Shown piece by piece: positions 8,201-15,930 of a DNA stretch of 36,868 nucleotides. Source of the DNA: Nostoc sp. NMS4 (GTDB taxonomy: Bacteria; Cyanobacteriota; Cyanobacteriia; Cyanobacteriales; Nostocaceae); NCBI RefSeq assembly GCF_017115095.1, contig NZ_JABXKI010000094.1, positions 1 through 36,868 of the forward strand, given 5' to 3'. Position 1 is the first letter of the stretch, and every line of letters starts with the position of its first letter. The notes below the pieces were generated by a model that saw only the letters and a list, made by a program, of their open reading frames with translations, did not search any database and was not told where the DNA came from. The position numbers and the translations under genes were made by a program.

Positions 8201-9977
8201 CAAGCTTCAATCTCCGGGCATATTCTGGCTTGGGTTCTAATAAGTTCCCCCGTTCACCCAGTTCGACTTTCAGAGACATCACTAGCTTTTCTCGCAGGGG
8301 ATCGATCGCTGGGTTTGTCACCTGAGCAAAGCGCTGTTTAAAATAGTCATAAAGTAGGTGGGGCTTTTGTGACAGCACTGCTAAGGGAATATCATCACCC
8401 ATGCAGAAAGTTGGCTCCGAACCTTCCCTCGCCATTGGATGAATCACCATTTCTACATCTTCTGTGGTGTAGCCAAAGGCAGTTTGACGCTGAAGTAAGG
8501 TTTGCTTGTCAATAGTCAATTGTCCTTGGTCATTTGTCAATTGTCCTTTGCCATTGCCATTTGTTAATAACGACTGACTACTAACAATTTCTTTCAGTTC
8601 TTGACGGTGCTGTTGCAGCCATTCCCCATAAGGGTGCTGCTTGGCAATGCGCCCCTTTATATCCCAATTTTTCAGCACTTCATGATTTTCTAAATCCACG
8701 GCAATCATTTGCCCTGGTCCGAGTCTACCTTTCTCGACAATATCGGCTTCTGGGAAGTTTACTACACCAGCTTCCGAAGCTACAACAATGTAATCATCTT
8801 TGGTGATCACATAACGAGCCGGTCTTAAACCATTACGATCTAGGGTTGCACCAACTTTTTTGCCATCGCTGAATACTAAAAGCGCTGGCCCATCCCAAGC
8901 TTCTTGCAAACCACTGTAATATTCGTAAAAATCAACAATTTCGGGATATTCACGTAAAGAAGGCTGATTTTGGTAAGCCTCTGGAACCATAATCATTAAA
9001 GCTTCCAAGGGGGTGCGTCCAGAGCAAACCAGTAATTCTACTACGTTGTCTAGGGTAGCTGAGTCGCTGTTATCAATGTGAACTAAGGGCTTAAGTTCTT
9101 TGATGCGATTATTCCACACTGGATGATTCAGGCTAGCTTCTCGTGCCATCATCCAGTTGATGTTACCCAATAAAGTATTGATTTCGCCGTTGTGACCCAA
9201 AAGCCGCATCGGTTGCGCTAGAGGCCACTTGGGCATTGTATTCGTACTAAAGCGGCGGTGATAGACAGCAAAGGCGCTTTTGTAAGCTGGATTTTTTAAA
9301 TCGTTATAAAAGTTGCCCAAAACGGCGGAACGCACCATGCCTTTGTAAACAATTGTGCGACTTGACAAGGAGCAGATATAAAATTCTTCTGAGATATTGG
9401 TTGCAACTTTACTAATTCGGCGGCGGGTAATGTACAACTGCCGTTCCAATTCGTCGCCGCTTTTGTCAACAGAAGCTAACAAAACTTGTTCAATCTGGGG
9501 TTGATTTTCTCTTGCTTGTATCCCCAGTAAATCAGGTTGCACTGGCACTACTCGCCAACCCAGTACAATCAATTTTTCTTCAACAGCTACTTGCTCAACT
9601 GTCGCCCTAGCTTTTTGTGCAGCTTCTTGGTCTTGTGGTAGAAATATCATCCCCACAGCTATATTATCGCTAGATGGAAATTCCTTCCCCCTTTGGGCAA
9701 AGTCTTCTTGGAACAACTCCCAAGGGATTGCTGTCAATACTCCAGCACCATCACCAGAGTCACGATCGGCGCTACAACCTCCCCGGTGTTCTAAGCAGGT
9801 TAAAGCAGCTAAGGCTTTTTCGACAATTTCGTGGCTGGTATGATTCTGGCGATGAGCAATAAAACCTACACCACAGGCATCTCGTTCTTCTACTAACCAC
9901 TTTTGCCCCTGATAGGTATCTCTTGAGTTGATATCCGCCGTGATTTGTTGGTCTTGATTCATCGGTTTATTATTCAT
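5283..9977 (-). CDS. gltS: Ferredoxin-dependent glutamate synthase (Fd-GOGAT)
   Basis: Converts glutamine plus 2-oxoglutarate to two glutamates using reduced ferredoxin; the second step of the GS-GOGAT nitrogen assimilation pathway, in the cytoplasm. At 1564 residues it is the long single-chain form. The class II amidotransferase domain starts at the conserved Cys35 in RDACGVGF; the first 34 residues are the propeptide removed to expose it. The central and FMN-binding synthase domains follow ([23 protein letters not shown]), then the 3Fe-4S cysteines in [17 protein letters not shown] (about 1180-1195) and the C-terminal GXGXG beta-helix domain ([20 protein letters not shown]). No NADPH-oxidoreductase subunit lies beside it, consistent with ferredoxin as donor. 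Residues about 466-490 ([13 protein letters not shown]) are translated from a 21-nt repeat of the genome's short-repeat type, inserted in frame in a linker. The symbol glsF is also in use. Confidence 0.97.
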   Translation of the reverse strand: MNNKPMNQDQQITADINSRDTYQGQKWLVEERDACGVGFIAHRQNHTSHEIVEKALAALTCLEHRGGCSADRDSGDGAGVLTAIPWELFQEDFAQRGKEFPSSDNIAVGMIFLPQDQEAAQKARATVEQVAVEEKLIVLGWRVVPVQPDLLGIQARENQPQIEQVLLASVDKSGDELERQLYITRRRISKVATNISEEFYICSLSSRTIVYKGMVRSAVLGNFYNDLKNPAYKSAFAVYHRRFSTNTMPKWPLAQPMRLLGHNGEINTLLGNINWMMAREASLNHPVWNNRIKELKPLVHIDNSDSATLDNVVELLVCSGRTPLEALMIMVPEAYQNQPSLREYPEIVDFYEYYSGLQEAWDGPALLVFSDGKKVGATLDRNGLRPARYVITKDDYIVVASEAGVVNFPEADIVEKGRLGPGQMIAVDLENHEVLKNWDIKGRIAKQHPYGEWLQQHRQELKEIVSSQSLLTNGNGKGQLTNDQGQLTIDKQTLLQRQTAFGYTTEDVEMVIHPMAREGSEPTFCMGDDIPLAVLSQKPHLLYDYFKQRFAQVTNPAIDPLREKLVMSLKVELGERGNLLEPKPEYARRLKLESPVLTDSELEAIKLSGFATAELSTLFAIASGPEGLKAAVQSLQAQAAESVRAGAKILILSDRDRVNDSINTEHTYIPPLLAVGAVHHHLIREGLRMKTSLIVNTAQCWSTHHFACLIGYGAGAVCPYMALDTVRDWWSDPKTQKLMGVQKIPTLSLEQALGNYRKAVESGLLKILSKMGISLLSSYQAAQIFEAIGIGGDLIELGFRGTTSRIGGLSVSELADEVLSFHSKAFPELTTNKLENLGFVQYRPNGEYHMNSPEMVKALHKALDGKNYDHYEVYKKHLEGRPVTALRDLLNFQGDALQIPLEEVESVYEIVKRFCTGGMSLGALSREAHETLAIAMNRIGGKSNSGEGGEDPVRYTVLDDVDEFGHSPTLPHLKGLRNGDQAYSAIKQVASGRFGVTPEYLVNAKQIEIKIAQGAKPGEGGQLPGPKVSQYIAMLRRSKPGVMLISPPPHHDIYSIEDLAQLIFDLHQINPKAKVSVKLVAEVGIGTIAAGVAKANADIIQISGHDGGTGASPLSSIKHAGSPWELGLSEVHRVLMENGLRDRVILRVDGGLKSGWDVVIGALMGAEEFGFGSIAMIAEGCIMARVCHMNTCPVGVATQNEQLRKRFPGIPEKVVNFFYFIAEEVRSLLARLGYRSLSEIIGRADLLKLRPEAKLTKTRSLNLDCLLQLPNSKDNRSWLVHEEVHSNGVVLDDKFLADPEIQAAIRDQSSVIKTYPIVNTDRTVGTRLAGAIASKYGDSGFEGQINLNFTGSVGQSFGAFNLPGVILSLEGEANDYVGKGMHGGEIIIKPPTDATYNASQNVIVGNTCLYGATGGILFANGLAGERFAVRNSKGIAVIEGAGDHCCEYMTGGVIVVLGKVGRNVAAGMTGGLAYFLDEDDSFRELVNPEIVTIQRVITEVGAKQLQELIQTHAERTSSPKAKKILQNWQEFLPKFWQLVPPSEADSPEANPEKKTTEFSLVSSH
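8513..8549. repeat. In-frame 21-nt repeat inside gltS
   Basis: GTCAATTGTCCTT occurs at 8515-8527 and again at 8536-8548, a 21-nt period matching three heptads. In the gene it encodes GQLTNDQ followed by GQLTID. Related GTCAATT/GTCATTR heptads occur in intergenic DNA at 19910-19945 and 31133-31172. Confidence 0.75.
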
Positions 9978-10759
9978 ACCCTGTTCCTGAAGTATTGAGT
10001 TACCAATTTTGCCACTACATTGTGGGAAAAAATTTCTAATTTCAGCGATGGAAAATATATAAGCACCGAAATTTAGGGAAAAAAATTTTAACTTCGGTTT
10101 TACTTTATCAGTTCCCCCGTGTTAAAATAATTGCGTGTTTTTATGTGTTTATGCGGTGTTAGACAAGCTACCTCCGCCAAGACATTATTTTTGCCCTGAC
10201 AGTTTCTTTTTTATATTTTGAAGTTAAGTATTTTCTCAATCCCTTTTTCCAGATGCACGCTAGCTATTTACCGAGCCTATTTTTTTGGCTCACCTGAAAC
10301 AAAACTAAATAAAATTAAACGCTGTATTACGTTTTAAAGCCAAAGTCATCCCGATCCAGCAATAAAATCAGCGTATTACAATATATACCCATTTGACAAT
10401 TCCCAAATATTTTTGTTGTTATCTAGAACTTAGCCGCTTACAGTTGCCGCTTGTATCACTATTAACTAGATATTACTGAAGTAATCACAATAGCAACGTT
10501 CAGCTAGGATTAAACATTTTAATCCAGTTTTGATAACCAAAACTACCGTATTATGGTGTGGTTAAAATTAGTGGAAGTTAAAACACTTGATTGCAGTGGC
10601 TTTAGCGTCTCAAGAAATTAATCTGTGTTTAAAAGATATAACTAGCGAATATATAGACTATCATATTTATTCAAAAGTAAAGTCATGTTTTCTTTATATT
10701 TCCAAATAATTGGTTAGTTTATACCTTGGGTGATAGTTTTCAAAAGTACCTAGTAAATT
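9978..10759. other. Divergent promoter region, gltS / NAGPA-type gene
   Basis: About 780 bp without a credible gene. It must carry the promoters of both flanking divergent genes. A GTT-N8-TAC (10158-10171) is close to an NtcA half-consensus but poorly spaced from any -10. A small GAGCC/GGCTC hairpin with a T-rich loop sits at about 10274-10292. No RNA gene was recognised. Confidence 0.5.
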
Positions 10760-12832
10760 ATGGTAAAAATGCCGAATTGTTGCCAATCAGGGATTAGGGA
10801 TGGCTCCGCTAAAGCTAAGGGCGATGTCTACGACGGGCTGCGCCTACGCAGATTTTTTCGGGCTACTGTGTCACCAATAGTTTTAACAATATTGTGCTTA
10901 ACGACTACTTGTGCTGCCAACGCCCAGGAGTCCCCGAAAATTACCAAATTAATACCCATAATCTCACAATCACCTGCACCTCCTTTAACAGATGTAGCAT
11001 CCTCTGGTAATCAAATTTTCCTCAATGGTCGTACTTTACCAGGAACTTGGTTGCAGCGACCTGGAAAATCTGGTCAGGTGACAACTCATCTTAGTGACGG
11101 AGCATTCAGGCAATTAATTGGAATAAATTTCTTAAACAGTAGTAATTGGGCGAAGCAACCAATACAGTGGTTTTCGTCGGTGACACAGCCATTGGTATTA
11201 GCCACCAAGCTGCTAGGAGCATATCGCTATCTGGATATTACTAATTTTGCTCAAACATCTGGATGGCAGATTCAAGTTAATGGCAACACTTTGGTAATTG
11301 CTACCCCAAAAACCCAAATCACAAATATTGTTCCGAGTCAGGAACCTCCAGAAGCGAGTGCCCCTTTGCAACAAGCTCGGATTCTTGTCAATTTAGATCG
11401 TCCCACTCCCTGGCAAATTGCACAAGGGTCAGCGATCGCCAAACCCCAAACTCCATCTTCCGATCCAGACACAGCAACTCCCAAACCCACTACACCGCCA
11501 AATCGACAGTGGACAGTAACTCTGGATGGAATAGCCGATCCTGTTTTGATAGAACGCTATACCCCGCAGCCACCAGCAGCACCACCATTGCTGCCAAACC
11601 TGCTCAAACAATTATTACCAGCGACACCAACACAACCAACACCACCAGCCCCTGAACCTCTGATTCAAAAAGTGGAGGTGGTGAAAAACCAAACGATTAT
11701 TAGTCTGAGCGTTCCCTTTGGTCTATCGCCTCAAGTTACTAGTGTAGCTAACCCCAATCGCTTGATTATCGATATTCGACCCGATCCTTTAGAAGAGCGA
11801 GATATTACTTGGTCCCCAGGATTGCGCTGGCGACAGCATTATGTCAACTTAGGCACAGAACGCTTTCCGGTAGTCTGGTTAGAAGTTAACCCCCGTAAAT
11901 TTGGGCTAACCTTGAAACCCATGTGGGCTAGTCCTGATGGGCTTGCGGGTACTGCTCCCTTAATTCAAACAGCACAACGTTACTTAGCAGTAGCTGGAAT
12001 TAACGGTGGTTATTTTAACCGCAATAACAGATTGCCATTAGGTGCGATTCGTCGGGATAATCAGTGGTTATCAGGCCCCATTCTGAATCGAGGTGCGATC
12101 GCTTGGAATGATTCAGGCCAATTTTACTTTGGTCGTCTCACCTTAGAAGAAACTTTAATTACAGCAAACAACCAACGTCTACCAATTTTGTTTCTCAACA
12201 GTGGCTACGTCCAGAGTGGCATTGCTCGTTATACTCAAGCTTGGGGATTAACTTACACGCCCCTGACAGATAACGAAATTATCCTAGTGGTACAGAAAGA
12301 CCAAATTACCAATCAGTTACCAGGTGGCAAAGTTGGTGCGACAGCAGTTCCCATTCCCCAGGATGGCTACCTGCTAACTTTACGCGCTAACGCTGCTAAT
12401 GCTGCCTCACAACTACCTATTGGAAGCGCCGTAAGTATTTCCAGCACAACTGCTCCAGTTGATTTTAGTCGTTATCCCCACATTATCGGAGCAGGACCCC
12501 TATTAGTTCAAAACCGTCAAATTGTCCTTGATGCCAAAGGTGAAAAGTTCAGCAATGCCTTTATTGCCGAAAAAGCTATTCGTAGCGGTATTTGCACAAC
12601 GGCAACAGGCACACTGATGATTACTGCCACACATAATCGTGTCGGGGGTTATGGGCCTAATTTGGCAGAACACGCCCAGTTGATGCAACTAATGGGCTGT
12701 GTAGATGCCCTAAATTTAGACGGCGGTAGTTCTACCAGCCTTTATTTAGGAGGGCAACTACTCGATCGCTCGCCCAGTACTGCTGCTCGTGTTCATAATG
12801 GAATTGGTATTTTCCTCCAACCCAGAAAATAG
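10760..12832 (+). CDS. Secreted phosphodiester glycosidase (NAGPA) domain protein
   Basis: 690 residues. A hydrophobic signal segment at about 36-55 ends in CAANA|Q, a good signal peptidase I site, so the mature protein should be periplasmic or extracellular. A Pro-rich linker (about 225-305) leads to a beta-strand segment (VEVVKNQTIISLSVPFG) resembling AMIN-type modules. The C-terminal NAGPA domain carries GINGGYFNR (about 413-421), LGAIRR, IIGAGPLLVQ and the signature NLDGGSSTSLYLGG (about 653-666). The family includes the enzyme uncovering mannose-6-phosphate and bacterial exopolysaccharide-associated proteins; the substrate here is unknown. The 5' end is odd: residues about 15-30 come from an interspersed repeat (10802-10851), giving an unusual 35-residue hydrophilic leader before the signal segment. 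The real start may be further in, for example the GTG giving VSPIVLTILC. Confidence 0.88.
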   Translation: MVKMPNCCQSGIRDGSAKAKGDVYDGLRLRRFFRATVSPIVLTILCLTTTCAANAQESPKITKLIPIISQSPAPPLTDVASSGNQIFLNGRTLPGTWLQRPGKSGQVTTHLSDGAFRQLIGINFLNSSNWAKQPIQWFSSVTQPLVLATKLLGAYRYLDITNFAQTSGWQIQVNGNTLVIATPKTQITNIVPSQEPPEASAPLQQARILVNLDRPTPWQIAQGSAIAKPQTPSSDPDTATPKPTTPPNRQWTVTLDGIADPVLIERYTPQPPAAPPLLPNLLKQLLPATPTQPTPPAPEPLIQKVEVVKNQTIISLSVPFGLSPQVTSVANPNRLIIDIRPDPLEERDITWSPGLRWRQHYVNLGTERFPVVWLEVNPRKFGLTLKPMWASPDGLAGTAPLIQTAQRYLAVAGINGGYFNRNNRLPLGAIRRDNQWLSGPILNRGAIAWNDSGQFYFGRLTLEETLITANNQRLPILFLNSGYVQSGIARYTQAWGLTYTPLTDNEIILVVQKDQITNQLPGGKVGATAVPIPQDGYLLTLRANAANAASQLPIGSAVSISSTTAPVDFSRYPHIIGAGPLLVQNRQIVLDAKGEKFSNAFIAEKAIRSGICTTATGTLMITATHNRVGGYGPNLAEHAQLMQLMGCVDALNLDGGSSTSLYLGGQLLDRSPSTAARVHNGIGIFLQPRK
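10802..10851. repeat. Interspersed GC-rich repeat within the 5' end of the NAGPA-type gene
   Basis: GCGATGTCTACGACGGGCTG followed by CGCCTACGC, preceded by GGCTCCGCTAAAGC, is typical of short GC-rich palindromic repeats dispersed in Nostoc genomes. Similar wording (gctacgcaaagc, gacgctacgcgaag) appears near 30700 and 30125. The repeat is read through in frame here. Confidence 0.55.
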
Positions 12833-13045
12833 GGAATAGAGATAAGGGAGATGAGGAAGCAGGGGAGGTAGGGGAGACAAGGGAGACAAGGGAGATAAGG
12901 GAGATGAGGAAGCAGGGGAGGCAGGGGAGGCAGGGGAGACAAGGAGATAAATAAAACTCCTAACTCAGCACTCAGCACTCAGCACTCCTAACTCAGCACT
13001 CAGCACGGGCTAAACGCCCCGCTTCCGCTAACAGCACTCCTAACG
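12831..13045. repeat. Purine-tract repeat followed by heptad repeats
   Basis: From 12831 to about 12955 the plus strand is almost all A and G, built from GGGAGACAA, GGGAGATAA/GATGA and AGGGGAGGC units. From about 12957 to 13045 come CTCAGCA heptads: CCTAACTCAGCACTCAGCAC occurs twice and a third partial copy follows. This is the short-tandem-repeat class common in heterocystous cyanobacteria. The minus-strand frame crossing it is low-complexity Leu/Pro and is not a gene. The rest of the 12833-13278 gap shows no gene. Confidence 0.8.
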
Positions 13046-13278
13046 CCCAATCCCCAGTCACTTTTTTAAAGTTTAGAACAAGCTGTCATTTTGCTTGATG
13101 AAGAGTTGGTGTAGACATCAGAGTTTTAGTAGTGATGGTTTACACCATAAGGTTTGATTTTGCTATGTTTATCAAAGTGCGACAAGATTGCTGATTTTCA
13201 AGGTTGCAAGATAGCGCCAGATTTCTTATCAATAGTTAAGAGTACCAACGGTTTGTTATGTCTTCAAATGAGGTAACT

Positions 13279-13698
13279 ATGGCTCGATATCAAGAAACTA
13301 CACAGACTGAAACTCTACATCTACCTCCAACCATCACCTCTAGGGGCATTGCTGCAACTGAATTACGTCCTTGGGGTGCTTTTACAGTTTTGGAAGAAGG
13401 GCGCGGATACAAAATTAAGCGCATCGAAGTTAAGCCTGGACACCGCCTCAGTCTACAAATGCACCATCACCGCAGTGAACATTGGATTGTCGTCTCTGGT
13501 ACAGCTAGAGTAGTTTGTGGCGAGAAAGAAGTACTACTGAGTAATAATGAGTCAACTTATGTACCTCAATGTACATCTCATCGTTTAGAAAATCCTGGCG
13601 TGATCCCCTTGGTATTGATTGAAGTCCAAAATGGCGAATACTTGGGAGAAGATGATATTATCCGCTACCAAGATGATTATGCCCGTACCAAGGATTAA
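13279..13698 (+). CDS. Cupin protein, mannose-6-phosphate isomerase type II C-terminal domain
   Basis: A single cupin matching the C-terminal isomerase half of bifunctional GDP-mannose pyrophosphorylase/phosphomannose isomerase proteins: RPWGAFTVLEEG, YKIKRIEVKPGHRLSLQMHHHRSEHWIVVSGTARV, YVPQCTSHRLENPG and LIEVQNGEYLGEDDIIRYQDDY. The HHHRSEHW histidines and glutamate and the later HRLEN are the expected metal ligands. The nucleotidyltransferase half is absent, so this is a stand-alone isomerase-type cupin of about 139 residues; the likely pathway is GDP-mannose or other nucleotide-sugar supply for polysaccharide. The ATG at 13279 is preferred because GAGGT lies 4-5 nt upstream; an in-frame ATG at 13258 adds seven residues but has no ribosome site. 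Confidence 0.87.
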   Translation: MARYQETTQTETLHLPPTITSRGIAATELRPWGAFTVLEEGRGYKIKRIEVKPGHRLSLQMHHHRSEHWIVVSGTARVVCGEKEVLLSNNESTYVPQCTSHRLENPGVIPLVLIEVQNGEYLGEDDIIRYQDDYARTKD

Positions 13699-13948
13699 AA
13701 CCAAAAAAACGCTATTAAAGCTCTAATTCCAAAGCTGAATACATTTTTTGTGCAAATCGTCTTTGTTAACGAACCATTGCACCCCAGAAGTCCCTACCTA
13801 GTTCAGGTGGGGACTGAATCATATTAGTGTTATAAATGTAGTAATAGCGATCGCGCTCATGCCTTCGATGATTTAGAATTTTGCCCAAGCAAGGGTCAAC
13901 CATCTGTAAAATGAAAGATGGGATATTCAATTGCAAAAAACGAGTTCG

Positions 13949-14275
13949 ATGATTCATCTGAGTCAAGCAGCCATAAGTGAGATTGGGCGAATCAAGTCCA
14001 AGCAGCCAAATATCTTGTTTCGATTGGCAGTCAAACCAGGTGGTTGCTCTGGGTTATTTTATGATATGTCCTTCGATGAAGCCATAAAAGTTGGCGACCA
14101 GGTTTTCGACTTGGATGAGATTCAAGTAGTTATAGATGCCACAAGCGTAAATTACCTCAACGGTTTGAGGGTGGATTATTCAGAAGACTTAATGGGCGGT
14201 GGTTTTCGCTTCCACAATCCCCAGGCGATCGCTACTTGTAGTTGTGGCAATTCTTTCTACATTAATAATCATTAA
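13949..14275 (+). CDS. IscA/SufA-type iron-sulfur cluster assembly protein (HesB family)
   Basis: A-type Fe-S carrier or scaffold protein of 108 residues, the normal family length. The three conserved cysteines are present: Cys33 in KPGGCSG and Cys97/Cys99 in TCSCGNSF. The fold-typical LGLRVDYSEDLMGGGFRFHNP segment (here NGLRVDYSED) lies between. These proteins bind iron or a [2Fe-2S]/[4Fe-4S] cluster and pass it to apo-proteins in the cytoplasm. The ATG at 13949 (MIHLSQAAISEI) matches family N-termini; the longer frame from the TTG at 13931 adds six residues without support. It lies about 100 bp ahead of rpsL on the same strand, but rpsL has its own promoter in between. Confidence 0.92.
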   Translation: MIHLSQAAISEIGRIKSKQPNILFRLAVKPGGCSGLFYDMSFDEAIKVGDQVFDLDEIQVVIDATSVNYLNGLRVDYSEDLMGGGFRFHNPQAIATCSCGNSFYINNH

Positions 14276-14294
14276 CTTATCGATCAAAGAAGAA

Positions 14295-14324
14295 TTGACA
14301 GAAAGCGGTAAAAAAAGATATAAT
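14295..14324 (+). promoter_or_regulatory. Near-consensus sigma-70-type promoter for rpsL
   Basis: A perfect -35 TTGACA (14295-14300) and perfect -10 TATAAT (14319-14324) are separated by 18 nt, 49 nt upstream of the rpsL ATG. This should be a strong vegetative promoter driving the str cluster. Confidence 0.85.
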
Positions 14325-14373
14325 CAGGATTTGTTAAAACTTAGACCATAAGCAGCTTTACGCGCTGTAACTC

Positions 14374-14757
14374 ATGCCAACAATACAGCAGCTAATACGA
14401 AATGAGCGCGAACAAGCGCGTCAGAAAACCAAGTCCCCTGCTTTGAAACAATGTCCCCAACGTCGGGGAGTTTGTACCAGAGTATACACGACCACACCAA
14501 AAAAGCCTAACTCAGCCCTACGTAAAGTAGCAAGAGTCAGACTTACCTCTGGATTTGAAGTCACAGCTTACATTCCAGGCATTGGTCACAACTTACAAGA
14601 ACACTCAGTTGTGATGATTCGTGGCGGTCGGGTTAAGGATTTACCAGGCGTGAGATACCACATTATCCGTGGCACCTTAGATACAGCCGGAGTCAAAGAC
14701 CGCAAGCAAGGCCGTTCCAAGTATGGAACCAAGCGTCCCAAAGCAGCGAAAAAATAG
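14374..14757 (+). CDS. rpsL: 30S ribosomal protein S12
   Basis: Part of the decoding centre of the small subunit. It is 127 residues (family 123-127) with the diagnostic [15 protein letters not shown] (including the Lys that is modified or mutated in streptomycin resistance), [13 protein letters not shown] and [18 protein letters not shown] blocks; the C-terminus is [12 protein letters not shown]. It starts the str cluster rpsL-rpsG-fusA-tufA-rpsJ. No clear Shine-Dalgarno precedes the ATG. The Lys residues in TPKKPNSA and GVRYH are wild-type-like, so no streptomycin-resistance substitution is visible at those positions. Confidence 0.98.
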   Translation: MPTIQQLIRNEREQARQKTKSPALKQCPQRRGVCTRVYTTTPKKPNSALRKVARVRLTSGFEVTAYIPGIGHNLQEHSVVMIRGGRVKDLPGVRYHIIRGTLDTAGVKDRKQGRSKYGTKRPKAAKK

Positions 14758-14760
14758 GAT

Positions 14761-14797
14761 TAGACGATTAATCGCATCCAACACGATTAATCGTCTA
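14761..14797 (+). terminator. Perfect 14-bp hairpin just after rpsL
   Basis: TAGACGATTAATCG pairs with CGATTAATCGTCTA across a 9-nt loop, starting 4 nt past the rpsL stop. It is followed by CCTTAAAA rather than a T-run, so it may be a partial terminator, an RNA processing site or an mRNA 3' end stabiliser. Confidence 0.5.
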
Positions 14798-15286
14798 CCT
14801 TAAAAACGCCGAAGGGCAAAAGCAGGAGCGCCGTCTTTGTTCTAAGAGTAGTTAGAAAGGCTGCTAAAGTCTGTTCAAAAAATCAAGCTACATCTACACT
14901 AAGCGAGCAAGTGTAGGAGTTCTGAAGAGAATGCTGTAATCTACAGCTAATTTCTCATCTGAACATTAAAGTTTATAATCTTGTCGCCTTGAGTATTTAG
15001 TTGCAGGTAGCAGATCAAACAATTTTAGATTTTAGACTTCGGCTACCTCAGTCGAAGGGTTTGCGGTTTTGGATTAGTCGAACCCACAAGGGAATTAGGC
15101 TTAGAGACTTTTGATTTGTTCAGATCCTTGCGATCGGAATATATACTGAAAACTTTTAATCCAAAATCAAAAATCAAAAGTCAAAAATTGGCAGTAAATT
15201 AAGTCAGCCTTGCTGCAACGGTCGAAAAAATTGAGGAAGTCTGAGGGTTGGGTTCTACCGCTTTTAGTTTCCGGTGTCTGATAGCA

Positions 15287-15292
15287 TATAAT
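15287..15292 (+). promoter_or_regulatory. Possible -10 box for rpsG
   Basis: A perfect TATAAT lies 31 nt before the rpsG ATG. The -35 region 17 nt upstream (TTAGTT) is poor. A second start point for rpsG-fusA-tufA would fit with the hairpins after rpsL. Confidence 0.4.
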
Positions 15293-15323
15293 TTCGTTGC
15301 CAATTCCGAATTAAAGGTGAAGT

Positions 15324-15794
15324 ATGTCTCGTCGTGGTGTTATTCAAAGGCGCCCAGTTCCGTCTGACTCCGTATATAACAGTCGCCTTGTGAGCATGAT
15401 TATCAGACGGATCATGCGTCATGGCAAAAAATCACTTGCCGCACGAATTGTTTATGAAGCATTGAAAACTATTGAGGAACGCACTGGTAACGGTGCCTTA
15501 GAAACCTTTGAAAGAGCAGTGCGAAATGCCACGCCTCTAGTAGAAGTAAAGGCTCGGCGAGTTGGTGGAGCAACCTACCAAGTACCAATGGAAGTGCGTA
15601 CAGAACGCGGCACTACCCTAGCACTGCGTTGGTTAGTGCAATATTCCCGCTCTAGGCCAGGCCGGACAATGGCCAGCAAATTGGCAAATGAGTTAATGGA
15701 TGCTGCCAACGAAACTGGCAATGCTATTCGGAAACGTGAAGAAACGCACCGGATGGCGGAAGCTAACAAAGCATTCGCACATTATCGTTACTAA
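15324..15794 (+). CDS. rpsG: 30S ribosomal protein S7
   Basis: A primary 16S rRNA-binding protein of the small-subunit head. It is 156 residues, the usual bacterial length: [20 protein letters not shown] start, [41 protein letters not shown] and the C-terminal [19 protein letters not shown] good ribosome site (AAAGGTGA) precedes the ATG. It is the second gene of the str cluster, separated from rpsL by an unusually long spacer. Confidence 0.98.
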   Translation: MSRRGVIQRRPVPSDSVYNSRLVSMIIRRIMRHGKKSLAARIVYEALKTIEERTGNGALETFERAVRNATPLVEVKARRVGGATYQVPMEVRTERGTTLALRWLVQYSRSRPGRTMASKLANELMDAANETGNAIRKREETHRMAEANKAFAHYRY

Positions 15795-15930
15795 GTAAAA
15801 AAGCGATATATCGCCTTGCCGAAGCGGTATATCGTGGATTTACAAAAAAGACGGTTTTCCGTAAAAGTATAGAATCTTAACAAAGAGTAATATACAAGAT
15901 ATCATGAGGCAAAAACTATAGGAGGTAGCT

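Larger units (their letters stand above)
14758..15323. other. Long spacer between rpsL and rpsG with hairpins and repeats
   Basis: 566 bp without a gene, unusually long inside the str cluster. It holds a 14-bp perfect inverted repeat (14761-14774 with 14784-14797), a 7-bp hairpin CTACACT-N9-AGTGTAG (14894-14916), a small CTTCG/CGAAG stem near 15035-15060 and a short-repeat run of ATCAAAA-type units (about 15160-15188). A -10-like TATAAT sits just before rpsG. Confidence 0.7.

Noticed and set aside
10158..10171. GTT-N8-TAC resembling an NtcA site upstream of gltS
   Set aside because: One base off consensus, and the nearest TAN3T is about 28 bp away rather than the usual 20-24.
12793..12978. 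Minus-strand frame with Leu/Pro/Ser-rich product
   Set aside because: Its sequence is only the translation of the purine-tract repeat and the end of the NAGPA-type gene.
12957..13045. Regular short repeats that could suggest a CRISPR array
   Set aside because: Units are heptads without spacers of constant length and no cas genes are present; they are short tandem repeats.
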